Source: an uncultured Paraglaciecola sp. (GTDB lineage Bacteria > Pseudomonadota > Gammaproteobacteria > Enterobacterales > Alteromonadaceae). From it: DNA of 50,227 bases. This document shows, one piece after another, positions 1-6,147 of this stretch. Under the pieces are notes generated by a model, which had not been told where the DNA came from, ran no database searches, and worked only from the letters and a program-made list of their open reading frames with translations. Made by a program: the position numbers and the translations under genes. The first letter of the stretch is position 1, and each line of letters begins with the position of its first letter. The stretch covers positions 1 to 50,227 of the forward strand of contig CANMKA010000028.1 of NCBI GenBank assembly GCA_947498355.1. The letters are read 5' to 3'.

Positions 1-326
1 ACCAAACACTGTGAATGTTCATTTTATTTTTCAATTATCTAATTGTTTTTTATGTCTATTTTGTGGGGATTCCTCAGTCTCTGACCCTATCGATTCCAAA
101 CTTTTCTAAACTCCAATTACGAAAAAACCGACACTAGGTCGGCTTCTTCTTCCTAAAATCAGGGGTCACAATGCCGCGCGTGAAAATAGGATTAGTTGTT
201 ATGAGCAATTATGGTACAAATGCCCGCGCTGCACAATCATTTTTTATCTTAAAATAGCTTATACAGGCTTATCGTGGTTTATGAAGGGTTAAAACAGCAA
301 AGTCCTGCTTAAATTAATTTAGTATT
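1..326. other. Left-edge region without a recognisable gene
   Basis: I find no convincing gene here. A 28-codon frame begins with an ATG at 171 behind an AGGGG stretch and ends at a TAG at 257, but it has no recognisable content. The only clear structure is the hairpin at 122-142. Just right of this segment begins the 681-bp block that is repeated at 4756. Confidence 0.5.
122..142 (-). terminator. Rho-independent terminator, minus strand
   Basis: CCGAC and GTCGG arms (128-132 and 138-142) enclose a 5-nt loop. On the minus strand the stem is followed by six T residues (plus-strand A run at 122-127). It would end transcription arriving from the rhs island to its right. Confidence 0.6.
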
Positions 327-530
327 TTAATTAAATAAGCCGCTGTTTTCAAAAGAAGAAGGGTGTGATCCATTATAAACATTACTCAGTCTTTCTCGAC
401 TAACATGAGTATATATTTGCGTGGTTAAAATATCTGCATGACCTAACATTTCTTGCACATGGCGAATTTCTGCGCCTTTATCCAGCATGATGCTACGCTT
501 TACCATGCCAAAATCTCCTAAGTGTTGAAA
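327..530 (-). pseudogene. Tyrosine recombinase (XerC/XerD type) C-terminal fragment, copy 1
   Basis: The minus-strand frame encodes the last part of a phage-integrase-fold recombinase. It shows [13 protein letters not shown] followed by TTQIYTHVS and RERL, which cover the conserved LGH(A/S)..TTQIYTH box with the second active-site His and the nucleophilic Tyr. The protein ends about 25 residues after the Tyr, as XerD does. The upstream half, including the HxLRH box, is missing, and a TGA stop (531-533) closes the frame. It cannot be functional. An identical-length copy lies at 4756-4959. It may be what is left of an integrase that brought the island in. Confidence 0.75.
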
Positions 531-561
531 TCAAGATTCTGACGGTGCTAATTTTGAAAGG

Positions 562-587
562 CTAGACGGTGATCGCCGGACGGATAC
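562..587 (+). repeat. IS66-type terminal sequence, copy 1
   Basis: The 26-bp sequence running from CTAGACGGTGATCGCC to GGACGGATAC is identical to the sequence immediately after the IS66 transposase remnant at 14543-14568. It resembles IS66-family ends (CGCCGGACG..TAC at the tip). No transposase is attached here, so it is an orphan IS tip inside the duplicated block. The 66-codon minus-strand frame running across it starts with TTG and has no credible product. Confidence 0.6.
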
Positions 588-1020
588 TTTCTATCAACTA
601 AATTTTTGCTAAGTAAAAAAATACGACTTTTAAAGCATGCGCTAGGCTTACTGCCATCCATGGCCGTTTTCACACAGAATCCCTTCTGAATGATGTACTT
701 TTTACCTACAGCCGCAAAAAGTAAACAAAAAGGGCCGCTCGAAGGCAATGCTCTTCATCCAACTATTCGACAAATTTAGCAGGTCGTTTGCACTTGCTCC
801 CGGCAATGGCAAACTCATTTAACATCCATGTTAAATACCCTACTAAATTCACCTGATAATTGGCGAGCTTTGAGTCGAGGACAAATCAAAGGCTTTGGCC
901 TTGCCAGTATTTAAGAAGTATGTTCTGATTATTTTCGGCGATTAATATGACCAGACAGTGCTTAGCGGACGAATACACTAAATCAACGTCTACGACCCCT
1001 TTGATTTTATTTGAGCTTTC

Positions 1021-1269
1021 TTAATCTTCAACATCTTTTCTAGTCTTGTCAGCATCTGGATTGAAGTAAAGATACAGAACAAAGACAATATACATTGCTC
1101 CAATTACTCCAAAACATGTAACCACGAATCTTGTAAAAGCTTCAAAAGGTGTTCCTACAACGTCTGATGTGAGCATTCGATATAGAACAAGTAAAATAAT
1201 AATACTTGAAGAAATCAGAGCGAATTTTATCGCTCTGAAAAACACAGATTTTTTGAATGTATCACTCAT
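1021..1269 (-). CDS. Two-helix membrane protein, probable immunity protein of orphan rhs tip 1
   Basis: An 82-aa protein with two hydrophobic segments (about residues 12-32 and 47-68) separated by a short polar loop and followed by a charged tail rich in Asp and Lys. Its ATG overlaps the TGA stop of the orphan rhs tip by four bases (ATGA, 1266-1269), a layout typical of translationally coupled toxin/immunity pairs. Because the tip looks membrane-active, a membrane-resident antidote fits. I do not recognise a named immunity family, so the role comes from position and topology only. Downstream it runs into duplicated block copy 1 with no obvious terminator before 142. Confidence 0.6.
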   Translation of the reverse strand: MSDTFKKSVFFRAIKFALISSSIIILLVLYRMLTSDVVGTPFEAFTRFVVTCFGVIGAMYIVFVLYLYFNPDADKTRKDVED

Positions 1270-2205
1270 TGTTCGTCTCTTTTAATAGCCTCATCAACAG
1301 TTTTCCCAGCAACATCGGAAGTAGCTTGAACTGCAATATCTGCTGCCTGATTATCTAAGGAGCTGAATGTGTCTTTTGCAAACTCCGCAACGGCTCCAAT
1401 AGCATTCCCAACTTGCTTACCGGGACCAGCCACTGACATTAAACCATTAACCGCGGTATCTGTACCAGAAGGGGTATTCCCATTTAGGCTTTCATTTACA
1501 GCATAACCGCCAGCACCAGCTGTTCCGCTACCTGATACTACGAGAGCACTAGCAGCAATCTTTTCACCCTGTGAAGCTACAATCTTACCACCAACGGAAA
1601 CAGATGATTTGGCCAACGAACCAAGACCACCAGTTACGGTACCAACAGCCCCACTTATTAATGACTGTTTTACGTCTACGCTTCCTGTTGTAGCGTATTG
1701 CACTGCAGCATCCGCCACAAAACCAATGGCAAAGCCAACAATTCCAAACTCTCCGTCTGGGTCTGTATATTTGTAAGGATTGTTATTGGCATAGGCATAG
1801 CGGTTGAAACCATGTGCAATGCTGTTGCCGCGTTGCATGTGGCCTAATGCATCCACCGGATCATTCGAATAAAACCGTCCGATAACTGGATCATAGTATC
1901 GTGCCTGCATATAGCTTAGGCCTAGGTCGGTGTCGAATTTTTGTCCTGTATAGCCGACATCATCTTTAGGGGTTTCAATGGTTTCACCAAAGGCTTGGTA
2001 ATGCATGAATGACCCAACTAGATTCCCGCTTGTATTGGTTTCTGCCACTGGGCTGCCTAGCCAATCAGAATGCACATACACAATATTATTAGAGGTTGTT
2101 CGGGCACATTGGTTACCATTTAAGGTGTAACCCGCAGCACAACTCAATGCTAGGGCACCATTAAACGTTTGCTGTTGTTGGCATAAACCGCTGCTATTTA
2201 GAGAG
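1266..2205 (-). pseudogene. Orphan Rhs core end plus toxin tip 1 (glycine-rich, membrane-active type)
   Basis: The fragment begins inside the cysteine-containing part of the Rhs core (SLNSSGLC), continues through the HSDWLGSPVAETN and YDPVIGRFYSNDP core signature, and reaches the hypervariable junction DPDGE near 1750-1765. The core is almost the same as in the long rhs gene at 6148. After the junction the 160-residue tip is unique. It is rich in Gly, Ala, Val and Ser, with hydrophobic stretches (GFAIGFVADAAVQ, SGAVGTVTGGLG) that suggest membrane insertion or a pretoxin linker. There is no proper start: the longest usable frame would need a TTG (MSCAAG). The 5' side is cut by the RAYT derivative at 2209. 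It is probably a silent tip available for recombination with the main rhs gene. Confidence 0.8.
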
Positions 2206-2208
2206 GAT

Positions 2209-2440
2209 CAGAAAAAAGACAGCCATCATTAAATCATTTTGACCTGAGTACTTATCTACACCACATAAAAATGACCGCCTCACACAGCGTGAAACGCAGT
2301 GGTAGTAAGGCGTATCAACAAGGCTAATTTGGCTTTTACGAGATTGAGGCATAAGGGAATACCTTTGATAAACAAACTAACCTAAAGCTTAGTTCCAACC
2401 GCCCATTTTACAATTACTAAAATGGGTGTCTATTTAAGCT
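2209..2440 (-). mobile_element. RAYT-derived miniature element (internal deletion)
   Basis: The left end (CAGAAAAAAGACAGCC, then 11 more conserved bases) is the 3' end of the RAYT unit at 11868. From 2236 the sequence jumps to the 5' part of the same unit: the first codons of the transposase (ATG at 2352, reading MPQSRKSQ), its upstream leader and the terminal hairpin. About 1 kb of the parent unit is missing between the two parts. Both ends are retained, so it is a non-autonomous MITE-like derivative that could be moved by an intact transposase. It has separated orphan tip 1 from its original upstream DNA. Confidence 0.75.
2402..2426. repeat. RAYT-associated REP-like hairpin, copy 1
   Basis: CCCATTTTA and TAAAATGGG form a perfect 9-bp stem around a 7-nt loop (CAATTAC). 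The same hairpin is found at 4713, 5501 and 13121, always just upstream of the RAYT start codon or its remnant. It is followed by GTGTCT..AAGCT, which marks the end of the mobile unit. Confidence 0.8.
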
Positions 2441-2523
2441 GTGGCAAAAAAGCGGGCACCGATATCCTCAATTCCCGCTATTCCATCATCAACAAACTGG
2501 CTGACATTCCGTTGCCGGTTTTG

Positions 2524-2655
2524 TCACTGCACCAGATAAGCCAGCAGTGCGCCTGCTGCAATCACTACAAGCGAAATCCCAATCGCTTGCAGCCACTCTC
2601 TGAGGTCTTCTCGTTGCATCTCACTCCGGTGGTCTTGCCATGTTTTTGGTGGCAT
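2524..2655 (-). CDS. Small single-helix membrane protein (43 aa), uncertain
   Basis: An ATG at 2655 opens a 43-codon frame. It has a charged amphipathic N-terminus (MPPKTWQDHRSEMQREDL) followed by one clear transmembrane segment (IGISLVVIAAGALLAYLV), and ends at a TGA at 2524-2526. The same frame stays open for 29 more codons after the TGA, until a TAA that touches the RAYT derivative, so a longer ancestral gene may have acquired a nonsense change. It lies 16 bp after the gene at 2672 on the same strand and looks more GC-rich than its surroundings. I see no strong ribosome-binding site. The long plus-strand frame opposite it is its shadow. I cannot name its function. Confidence 0.4.
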   Translation of the reverse strand: MPPKTWQDHRSEMQREDLREWLQAIGISLVVIAAGALLAYLVQ

Positions 2656-2671
2656 TTTAGATATGTAATAC

Positions 2672-3115
2672 TTAACTTTCATCTTCTATTAGAAAAGGTA
2701 CACCATCAATTTTAATGTCATGAAATCCATTAATCTTAAAATCTAATACAGACTTACCGCTAAAATCAGCAAGTTCTACGTCTTGAGTTTTAGTATTTAA
2801 CCTTAGTAACTCTATATTTTGTTTTAAGTTCAAACCAAACACTAGAACAGGTTCTCCAATATCGAGACTTTGAACTGCCAGAATATATTTGGGAGGAGAC
2901 TCAACTTGGACGAGTTCAGAGTCAATAGAAAATAGTGTGTATGCAATAGAGTTATCGACAACTAACACCGAGATTTTTTTAACTCCCATTAGCGTATTAG
3001 CTGTTATGCAGTCGTAAGTCATAACTTCTTTAGTTTGATTTATTCCCAGACAATTATCTGAAGCTTCTACATAACTGCTATATACAAAAAATATTAAAAC
3101 AACTAAATGTCTCAT
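2672..3115 (-). CDS. Exported small protein, probable immunity partner of a lost rhs tip
   Basis: A 147-aa protein starting at the ATG at 3115; the GTG one codon earlier is less likely. The N-terminus (MRHLVVLIFFVYSSYVEAS) is a signal peptide with a probable cleavage after VEA, so the mature protein should be periplasmic. The rest is a small acidic beta-rich domain with no family I recognise. The start overlaps the stop of the preceding 38-codon toxin remnant by one base (TGATG), as in a toxin/immunity pair. A periplasmic antidote suggests the lost toxin acted on the cell envelope. If the toxin is dead, this may be an orphan immunity gene still able to protect against neighbours. Confidence 0.6.
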   Translation of the reverse strand: MRHLVVLIFFVYSSYVEASDNCLGINQTKEVMTYDCITANTLMGVKKISVLVVDNSIAYTLFSIDSELVQVESPPKYILAVQSLDIGEPVLVFGLNLKQNIELLRLNTKTQDVELADFSGKSVLDFKINGFHDIKIDGVPFLIEDES

Positions 3116-3230
3116 CACTTTTGTCCTGATGCGTGAATATGATTCTTATGACTGTTGACGACACCTTGATTATAGGCATTGCTACCCCATGGTGTTTTCT
3201 TAGTCGAGTTTGGATTTGACCTGTCTACAA
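3115..3230 (-). pseudogene. C-terminal remnant of an rhs toxin tip
   Basis: The frame entering from the dead RAYT encodes about 38 codons ending in PWGSNAYNQGVVNSH then KNHIHASGQK and a TGA that overlaps the start of the next gene. No start codon is present; the RAYT left end at 3231 replaces everything upstream. The H.NHIH pattern recalls the last metal-binding histidine region of M15-type D,D- or L,D-peptidases, and the partner gene has a signal peptide. Both hints agree with a peptidoglycan-directed toxin. The fragment is too short to prove this. Position and coupling to a small exported protein support it being an rhs tip remnant. Confidence 0.5.
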
Positions 3231-3960
3231 CAGAAAAAAGACAGCCATTATTAAAGCTTTCGCAACAAAATACGGCAATAGCCTATATAGCGCAATCTTT
3301 CGGCCCGTTTGAACTCAACCAACAGTAAACAAATTGTTTAAAACGCGGATCGCACTATTTTTTCAGAGGTTTTCGTTACTTTCGGTGAATGCTAGGCAGC
3401 TTGAGTGAGCTCAAAGTATTTGAGGTTTATTGACTAGGTGGTTTATATGGTTATGCTGATTTGAATAAGGTTTTGGCCTTTGCCATGCCTCGTATTCGTC
3501 GATGGTCTGTGTGCTGTTTGAATTGCTGTAACATGTGTTCACTGCCTACTGCGGTTGAAAAGTGCTGTTCAAATTCGGTAGTAAGGGTAAACCACTGCTC
3601 TGCATCTAGGTTTAGTCGCTCTAGAATAGGGCTGTGCGTATTTTGAATATACCCTGCTTTGTCTGCTCGTATACATCTGCCTGTGCAATCTACTAGCTCG
3701 CAGTAGTCTTTTAGGCTGTACGCTATGCCCTTGGATATATCTTGTCTGGGGTTTCCAACAAAAGGCAGTAAACGTTTAGGTTGCTTTTGTTTGTTTTTAA
3801 CTGCGTTAATGCGCTTTTGAATACTGGTGTGGTTTGAGATTTCTGGGGTATTGGCCATCTTTGCTTTAATGGGGCTCAAGTCAACATAGGCCATACAAGC
3901 TAGCACGGCTGCTTCATCTGCTCTTTACCTTAAAGAAATGCTTGAGATTTAAACCTGCCT

Positions 3961-4044
3961 TACCACTCATTTTTAGGAAAAAATGAGAACAGCTTTAGCT
4001 GGCCCGAAGGGTGAGCGCCATGGATGGCAGCGAATATAAGCGCC
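3961..4044 (+). repeat. Double-hairpin element, copy A
   Basis: This is foreign sequence inside the dead transposase. It begins with a 9-bp perfect stem (CTCATTTTT and AAAAATGAG) closed by an AGG loop, continues with ACAGCTTTAGCTGGCCCGAA, and ends with a second stem (GCCAT, GG, ATGGC). Copies B and C share this order, with the middle conserved and the hairpin arms different. In the intact transposase the matching position holds only about 11 bp. Confidence 0.65.
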
Positions 4045-4307
4045 CTGTACATTGGTCTTCTTTATTGGCTTCTCGGGCAATATATTCATTAAGGTTACGC
4101 ATGAACCAACTTATGTCGTAAAGACGTTGTCTGTATACCTCGATAGTCTCGTCAAACACAATACGCTCACTTTTCGTGAGTGTTTCTTGTCTAGTATATT
4201 TTTGAGTGATTAAGGTGCCCTTGTGTAATTTGTTCCAGCGAACTAGCACTTCATCTTGTGACCATTCATCTGCTTGGGCTTTATCAACATACACTACCAC
4301 ATGACAA

Positions 4308-4378
4308 TACTTCAGGCATCCTGCCTTACGCCCTTTGGGCCAGCTAACGCTGTTGTAAAATGCTCCCGACATTTTGCT
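4308..4378 (-). repeat. Double-hairpin element, copy B
   Basis: Read on the minus strand it shows AAAATG..CATTTT around a CGGGA-containing loop, then ACAGCGTTAGCTGGCCCAAA, then AGGCA, GGA, TGCCT. The middle matches copies A and C closely. It interrupts the codons of the HUH motif region of the dead RAYT, between CATGACA and GATTACTCAT of the parent sequence. Confidence 0.65.
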
Positions 4379-4538
4379 GATTACTCATCACCGCATACGC
4401 TGCAATATCAATTGAAAATACCGAAGATAGAAATAATAAACGAGCCTCAACCCACCCTCGCCTATGTTCGTAATTTTGACCTGAGTACTTATCTACACCA
4501 CATAAAAATGACCGCCTCACACAGCGTGAAACGCAGTG

Positions 4539-4617
4539 ACAAAATTTGCCAGGAACAAATTTGAACAGCGTTAGCTAGCTTCGAAGAAGTGAATAACAGG
4601 GACGTTATTCATAGAAT
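4539..4617 (+). repeat. Double-hairpin element, copy C
   Basis: It contains an AAATTTG stem with a CCAGGAA loop and CAAATTT arm, then GAACAGCGTTAGCTAGCTTC, then a GAATAAC stem with an AGGGAC loop and GTTATTC arm. It lies in the N-terminal codons of the dead transposase, where both the intact unit and the derivative at 2209 have the uninterrupted sequence CGCAGTGGTA(A/G)TAAG. The insertion boundaries are therefore visible directly. Confidence 0.65.
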
Positions 4618-4712
4618 AAGGCGTATCAACAAGGCTAATTTGGCTTTTACGAGATTGAGGCATAAGGGAATACCTTTGATAAACAAACTAACCTAAAGCT
4701 TAGTTCCAACCG

Positions 4713-4737
4713 CCCATTTTACAAATACTAAAATGGG
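4713..4737. repeat. RAYT-associated REP-like hairpin, copy 2
   Basis: A perfect 9-bp stem (CCCATTTTA and TAAAATGGG) with loop CAAATAC, upstream of the start of the dead transposase. It belongs to the same family as those at 2402, 5501 and 13121. Confidence 0.8.
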
Positions 4738-4755
4738 TGTCTATTTAAGCTTTTT

Positions 4756-4959
4756 TTAATTAAATAAGCCGCTGTTTTCAAAAGAAGAAGGGTGTGATCC
4801 ATTATAAACATTACTCAGTCTTTCTCGACTAACATGAGTATATATTTGCGTGGTTAAAATATCTGCATGACCTAACATTTCTTGCACATGGCGAATTTCT
4901 GCGCCTTTATCCAGCATGATGCTACGCTTTACCATGCCAAAATCTCCTAAGTGTTGGAA
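4756..4959 (-). pseudogene. Tyrosine recombinase C-terminal fragment, copy 2
   Basis: It has the same content as the fragment at 327-530: the [16 protein letters not shown] box with the nucleophilic Tyr, no N-terminal domain, no first Arg box and no start codon. It is not functional. Confidence 0.75.
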
Positions 4960-4990
4960 TCAAGATTCTGACGGTGCTAATTTTGAATGG

Positions 4991-5016
4991 CTAGACGGTG
5001 ATCGCCGGACGGATAC
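4991..5016 (+). repeat. IS66-type terminal sequence, copy 2
   Basis: The 26-bp sequence is identical to those at 562-587 and 14543-14568. Only the third copy is next to transposase coding sequence. Confidence 0.6.
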
Positions 5017-5436
5017 TTTCTATCAACTAAATTTTTGCTAAGTAAAAAAATACGACTTTTAAAGCATGCGCTAGGCTTACTGCCATCCATGGCCGTTTTC
5101 ACACAGAATCCCTTCTGAATGATGTACTTTTTACCTACAGCCGCAAAAAGTAAACAAAAAGGGCCGCTCGAAGGCAATGCTCTTCATCCAACTATCCGAC
5201 AAATTTAGCAGGTCGTTTGCACTTGCTCCCGGCAATGGCAAACTCATTTAACATCCATGTTAAATACCCTACTAAATTCACCTGATAATTGGCGAGCTTT
5301 GAGTCGAGGACAAATCAAAGGCTTCGGCTTTGCCAGTATTTAAGAAGTGTGTCCTGATTATTTTCGGCGATTAATATGGCCAGACAGTGCTTAGCGGACG
5401 GATACACTAAATCAACGTCTACGACCCCATTGATTT

Positions 5437-5540
5437 GCGAGATTGAGGCATAAGGGAATACCTTTGATAAACAAACTAACCTAAAGCTTAGTTCCAACCG
5501 CCCATTTTACAAATACTAAAATGGGTGTCTATTTAAGCTT
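5437..5540 (-). mobile_element. RAYT 5'-end fragment
   Basis: It keeps only the first codons of the transposase (ATG on the minus strand near 5450, reading MPQS), the leader, the REP-like hairpin (5501-5525) and the AAGCTT end. The rest of the unit is absent: the fragment joins duplicated block copy 2 at 5436. Confidence 0.75.
5501..5525. repeat. RAYT-associated REP-like hairpin, copy 3
   Basis: A perfect 9-bp stem CCCATTTTA and TAAAATGGG with a CAAATAC loop, identical to the copies at 4713 and 13121. Confidence 0.8.
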
Positions 5541-5590
5541 ATATTGAAATGTGCAATTTATGCACTTTGCTTTTGTCCGAATTTGGCTCC

Positions 5591-5641
5591 AAAAAAAGCC
5601 TCACGATGGCGACCTGTCGGTCACTCCAAGGGCGAGGCTTT
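5591..5641 (-). terminator. Rho-independent terminator after the main rhs/immunity pair
   Basis: On the minus strand AAAGCCTC pairs with GAGGCTTT across a 31-nt loop that itself contains a short CGAC..GTCG hairpin. A run of T residues follows (plus-strand A run at 5591-5597). It lies 10 bp past the stop of the immunity gene at 5652. Confidence 0.6.
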
Positions 5642-5651
5642 GGATTCAATA

Positions 5652-6137
5652 TCAACATTCTCGTATTGAAACTACCTTTTCGAGATAACTTTCAACTTGT
5701 TCTTTTTTATGTTCTAAAACAAGATTTCGAAAAGAGCTTTCACCGCCAAAAATGATTGCACTCTTACCATCAAGTCTGGATAGCAGTATTCCCCCTTCAT
5801 AAATCAAAGAGGAGTCATCTTCATGAGCTACTGACAACAACTTGGTAGGTGTATATTTACTCATGTTTTCAAAGGAGAAAATAGAAGTATTTGGAGACAC
5901 TTCAAATGAGTGTCTTTTTGCCGTAATTATCGGGTAGTCCAAACCAGTTTCCTCGCACTCGTGCCAGCAAGAACCTATGCAAATACAATTCTCTTCATCT
6001 AGTTTTATAGAAAAATCAGATGCTTCCAATTCGGTTACTCCATATCTGGTTATAACTCTTCCAGAATGAACGAGCTGAGAATTGCTATCAGCCAACATTT
6101 TTAGAGATTCGACAGTTGTTGCATTAATCTTATTCAT
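5652..6137 (-). CDS. Probable immunity protein for the main Rhs toxin tip
   Basis: A 161-aa soluble protein without signal peptide or membrane segment. It starts 10 nt after the stop of the long rhs gene, on the same strand, and is followed by a terminator, so the two form a closed unit. The sequence is moderately acidic with a hydrophilic, Glu/Lys-rich C-terminal helix. I do not recognise a named immunity family. The cytoplasmic location would fit a toxin tip acting inside the cell. The immunity role rests on position: the other rhs tips in the island are each followed by an unrelated small gene in the same place. Confidence 0.65.
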   Translation of the reverse strand: MNKINATTVESLKMLADSNSQLVHSGRVITRYGVTELEASDFSIKLDEENCICIGSCWHECEETGLDYPIITAKRHSFEVSPNTSIFSFENMSKYTPTKLLSVAHEDDSSLIYEGGILLSRLDGKSAIIFGGESSFRNLVLEHKKEQVESYLEKVVSIREC

Positions 6138-6147
6138 TAAAACCTGC

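Larger units (their letters stand above)
327..1007. repeat. 681-bp duplicated block, copy 1
   Basis: This block reappears at 4756-5436 with a constant offset of 4429, so no indels separate the copies and only a few substitutions are visible. It carries the C-terminal fragment of a tyrosine recombinase on the minus strand, then a 26-bp sequence also found at the end of the IS66 remnant, then about 420 bp I cannot assign. The right junction is exact: copy 1 runs into the immunity-like gene at 1021, while copy 2 runs into a RAYT 5' fragment. The block is probably a composite of older insertions that later duplicated as one unit. Confidence 0.85.
3451..4663 (-). pseudogene. REP-associated tyrosine transposase, inactivated copy
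   Basis: Compared with the intact 327-aa transposase at 12088, this copy is about 90% similar but broken in several places. One insertion lies after the codons for CHVVVYVD (the HUH motif), one in the CTGRFWEGRF region behind the catalytic Tyr, and one near residue 15. A small further change, a short CTTTA..TAAAG palindrome, precedes the LDEAAVLAC segment. Two frames survive: 3451-3906 gives the C-terminal half and 3995-4372 the middle. The start codon (4663) is kept. No functional product is possible. Confidence 0.8.
3231..4752 (-). mobile_element. Dead RAYT unit, copy 2
   Basis: The unit has the same limits as the intact one at 11868: CAGAAAAAAGACAGCC at the left and the hairpin plus AAGCTT at the right. 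It includes the roughly 215-bp 3' non-coding part and a decayed transposase gene. It is longer than the intact unit because three foreign hairpin elements were inserted into it. The candidate outward promoter of the intact unit is conserved here (attaaa at 3250-3255, cggcaa at 3273-3278). The right end joins directly onto duplicated block copy 2. Confidence 0.75.
4756..5436. repeat. 681-bp duplicated block, copy 2
   Basis: This is the second copy of 327-1007, co-linear with an offset of 4429. Its left edge touches the AAGCTT end of the dead RAYT. Its right edge (GATTT at 5432-5436) joins a RAYT 5' fragment. Because RAYT ends flank this copy on both sides, RAYT-mediated rearrangement or recombination between RAYT copies is a plausible cause of the duplication. 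A 60-codon frame at its right end (5315-5497) is partly RAYT leader and is unlikely to be a gene. Confidence 0.85.

Noticed and set aside
171..257. 28-codon plus-strand frame with an AGGGG in front of ATG
   Set aside because: Too short and without recognisable content; likely chance.
548..748. 66-codon minus-strand frame, repeated at 4977-5177
   Set aside because: It needs a TTG start, runs across the IS66-type terminal sequence and is conserved only because the whole 681-bp block is duplicated.
2524..2526. Possible selenocysteine TGA in the small membrane ORF
   Set aside because: No SECIS-like hairpin is visible after the TGA and the region is decayed accessory DNA; a nonsense change is simpler.
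2422..2715. A 97-codon plus-strand frame starting in the RAYT hairpin
   Set aside because: It starts inside a mobile-element end and runs antisense to the small membrane ORF and the end of the immunity-like gene. Its composition does not look like a protein.
5315..5497. 60-codon minus-strand frame
   Set aside because: Its start and first third are RAYT leader sequence and the rest is duplicated block; copy 1 of the block has the same tail without a start.
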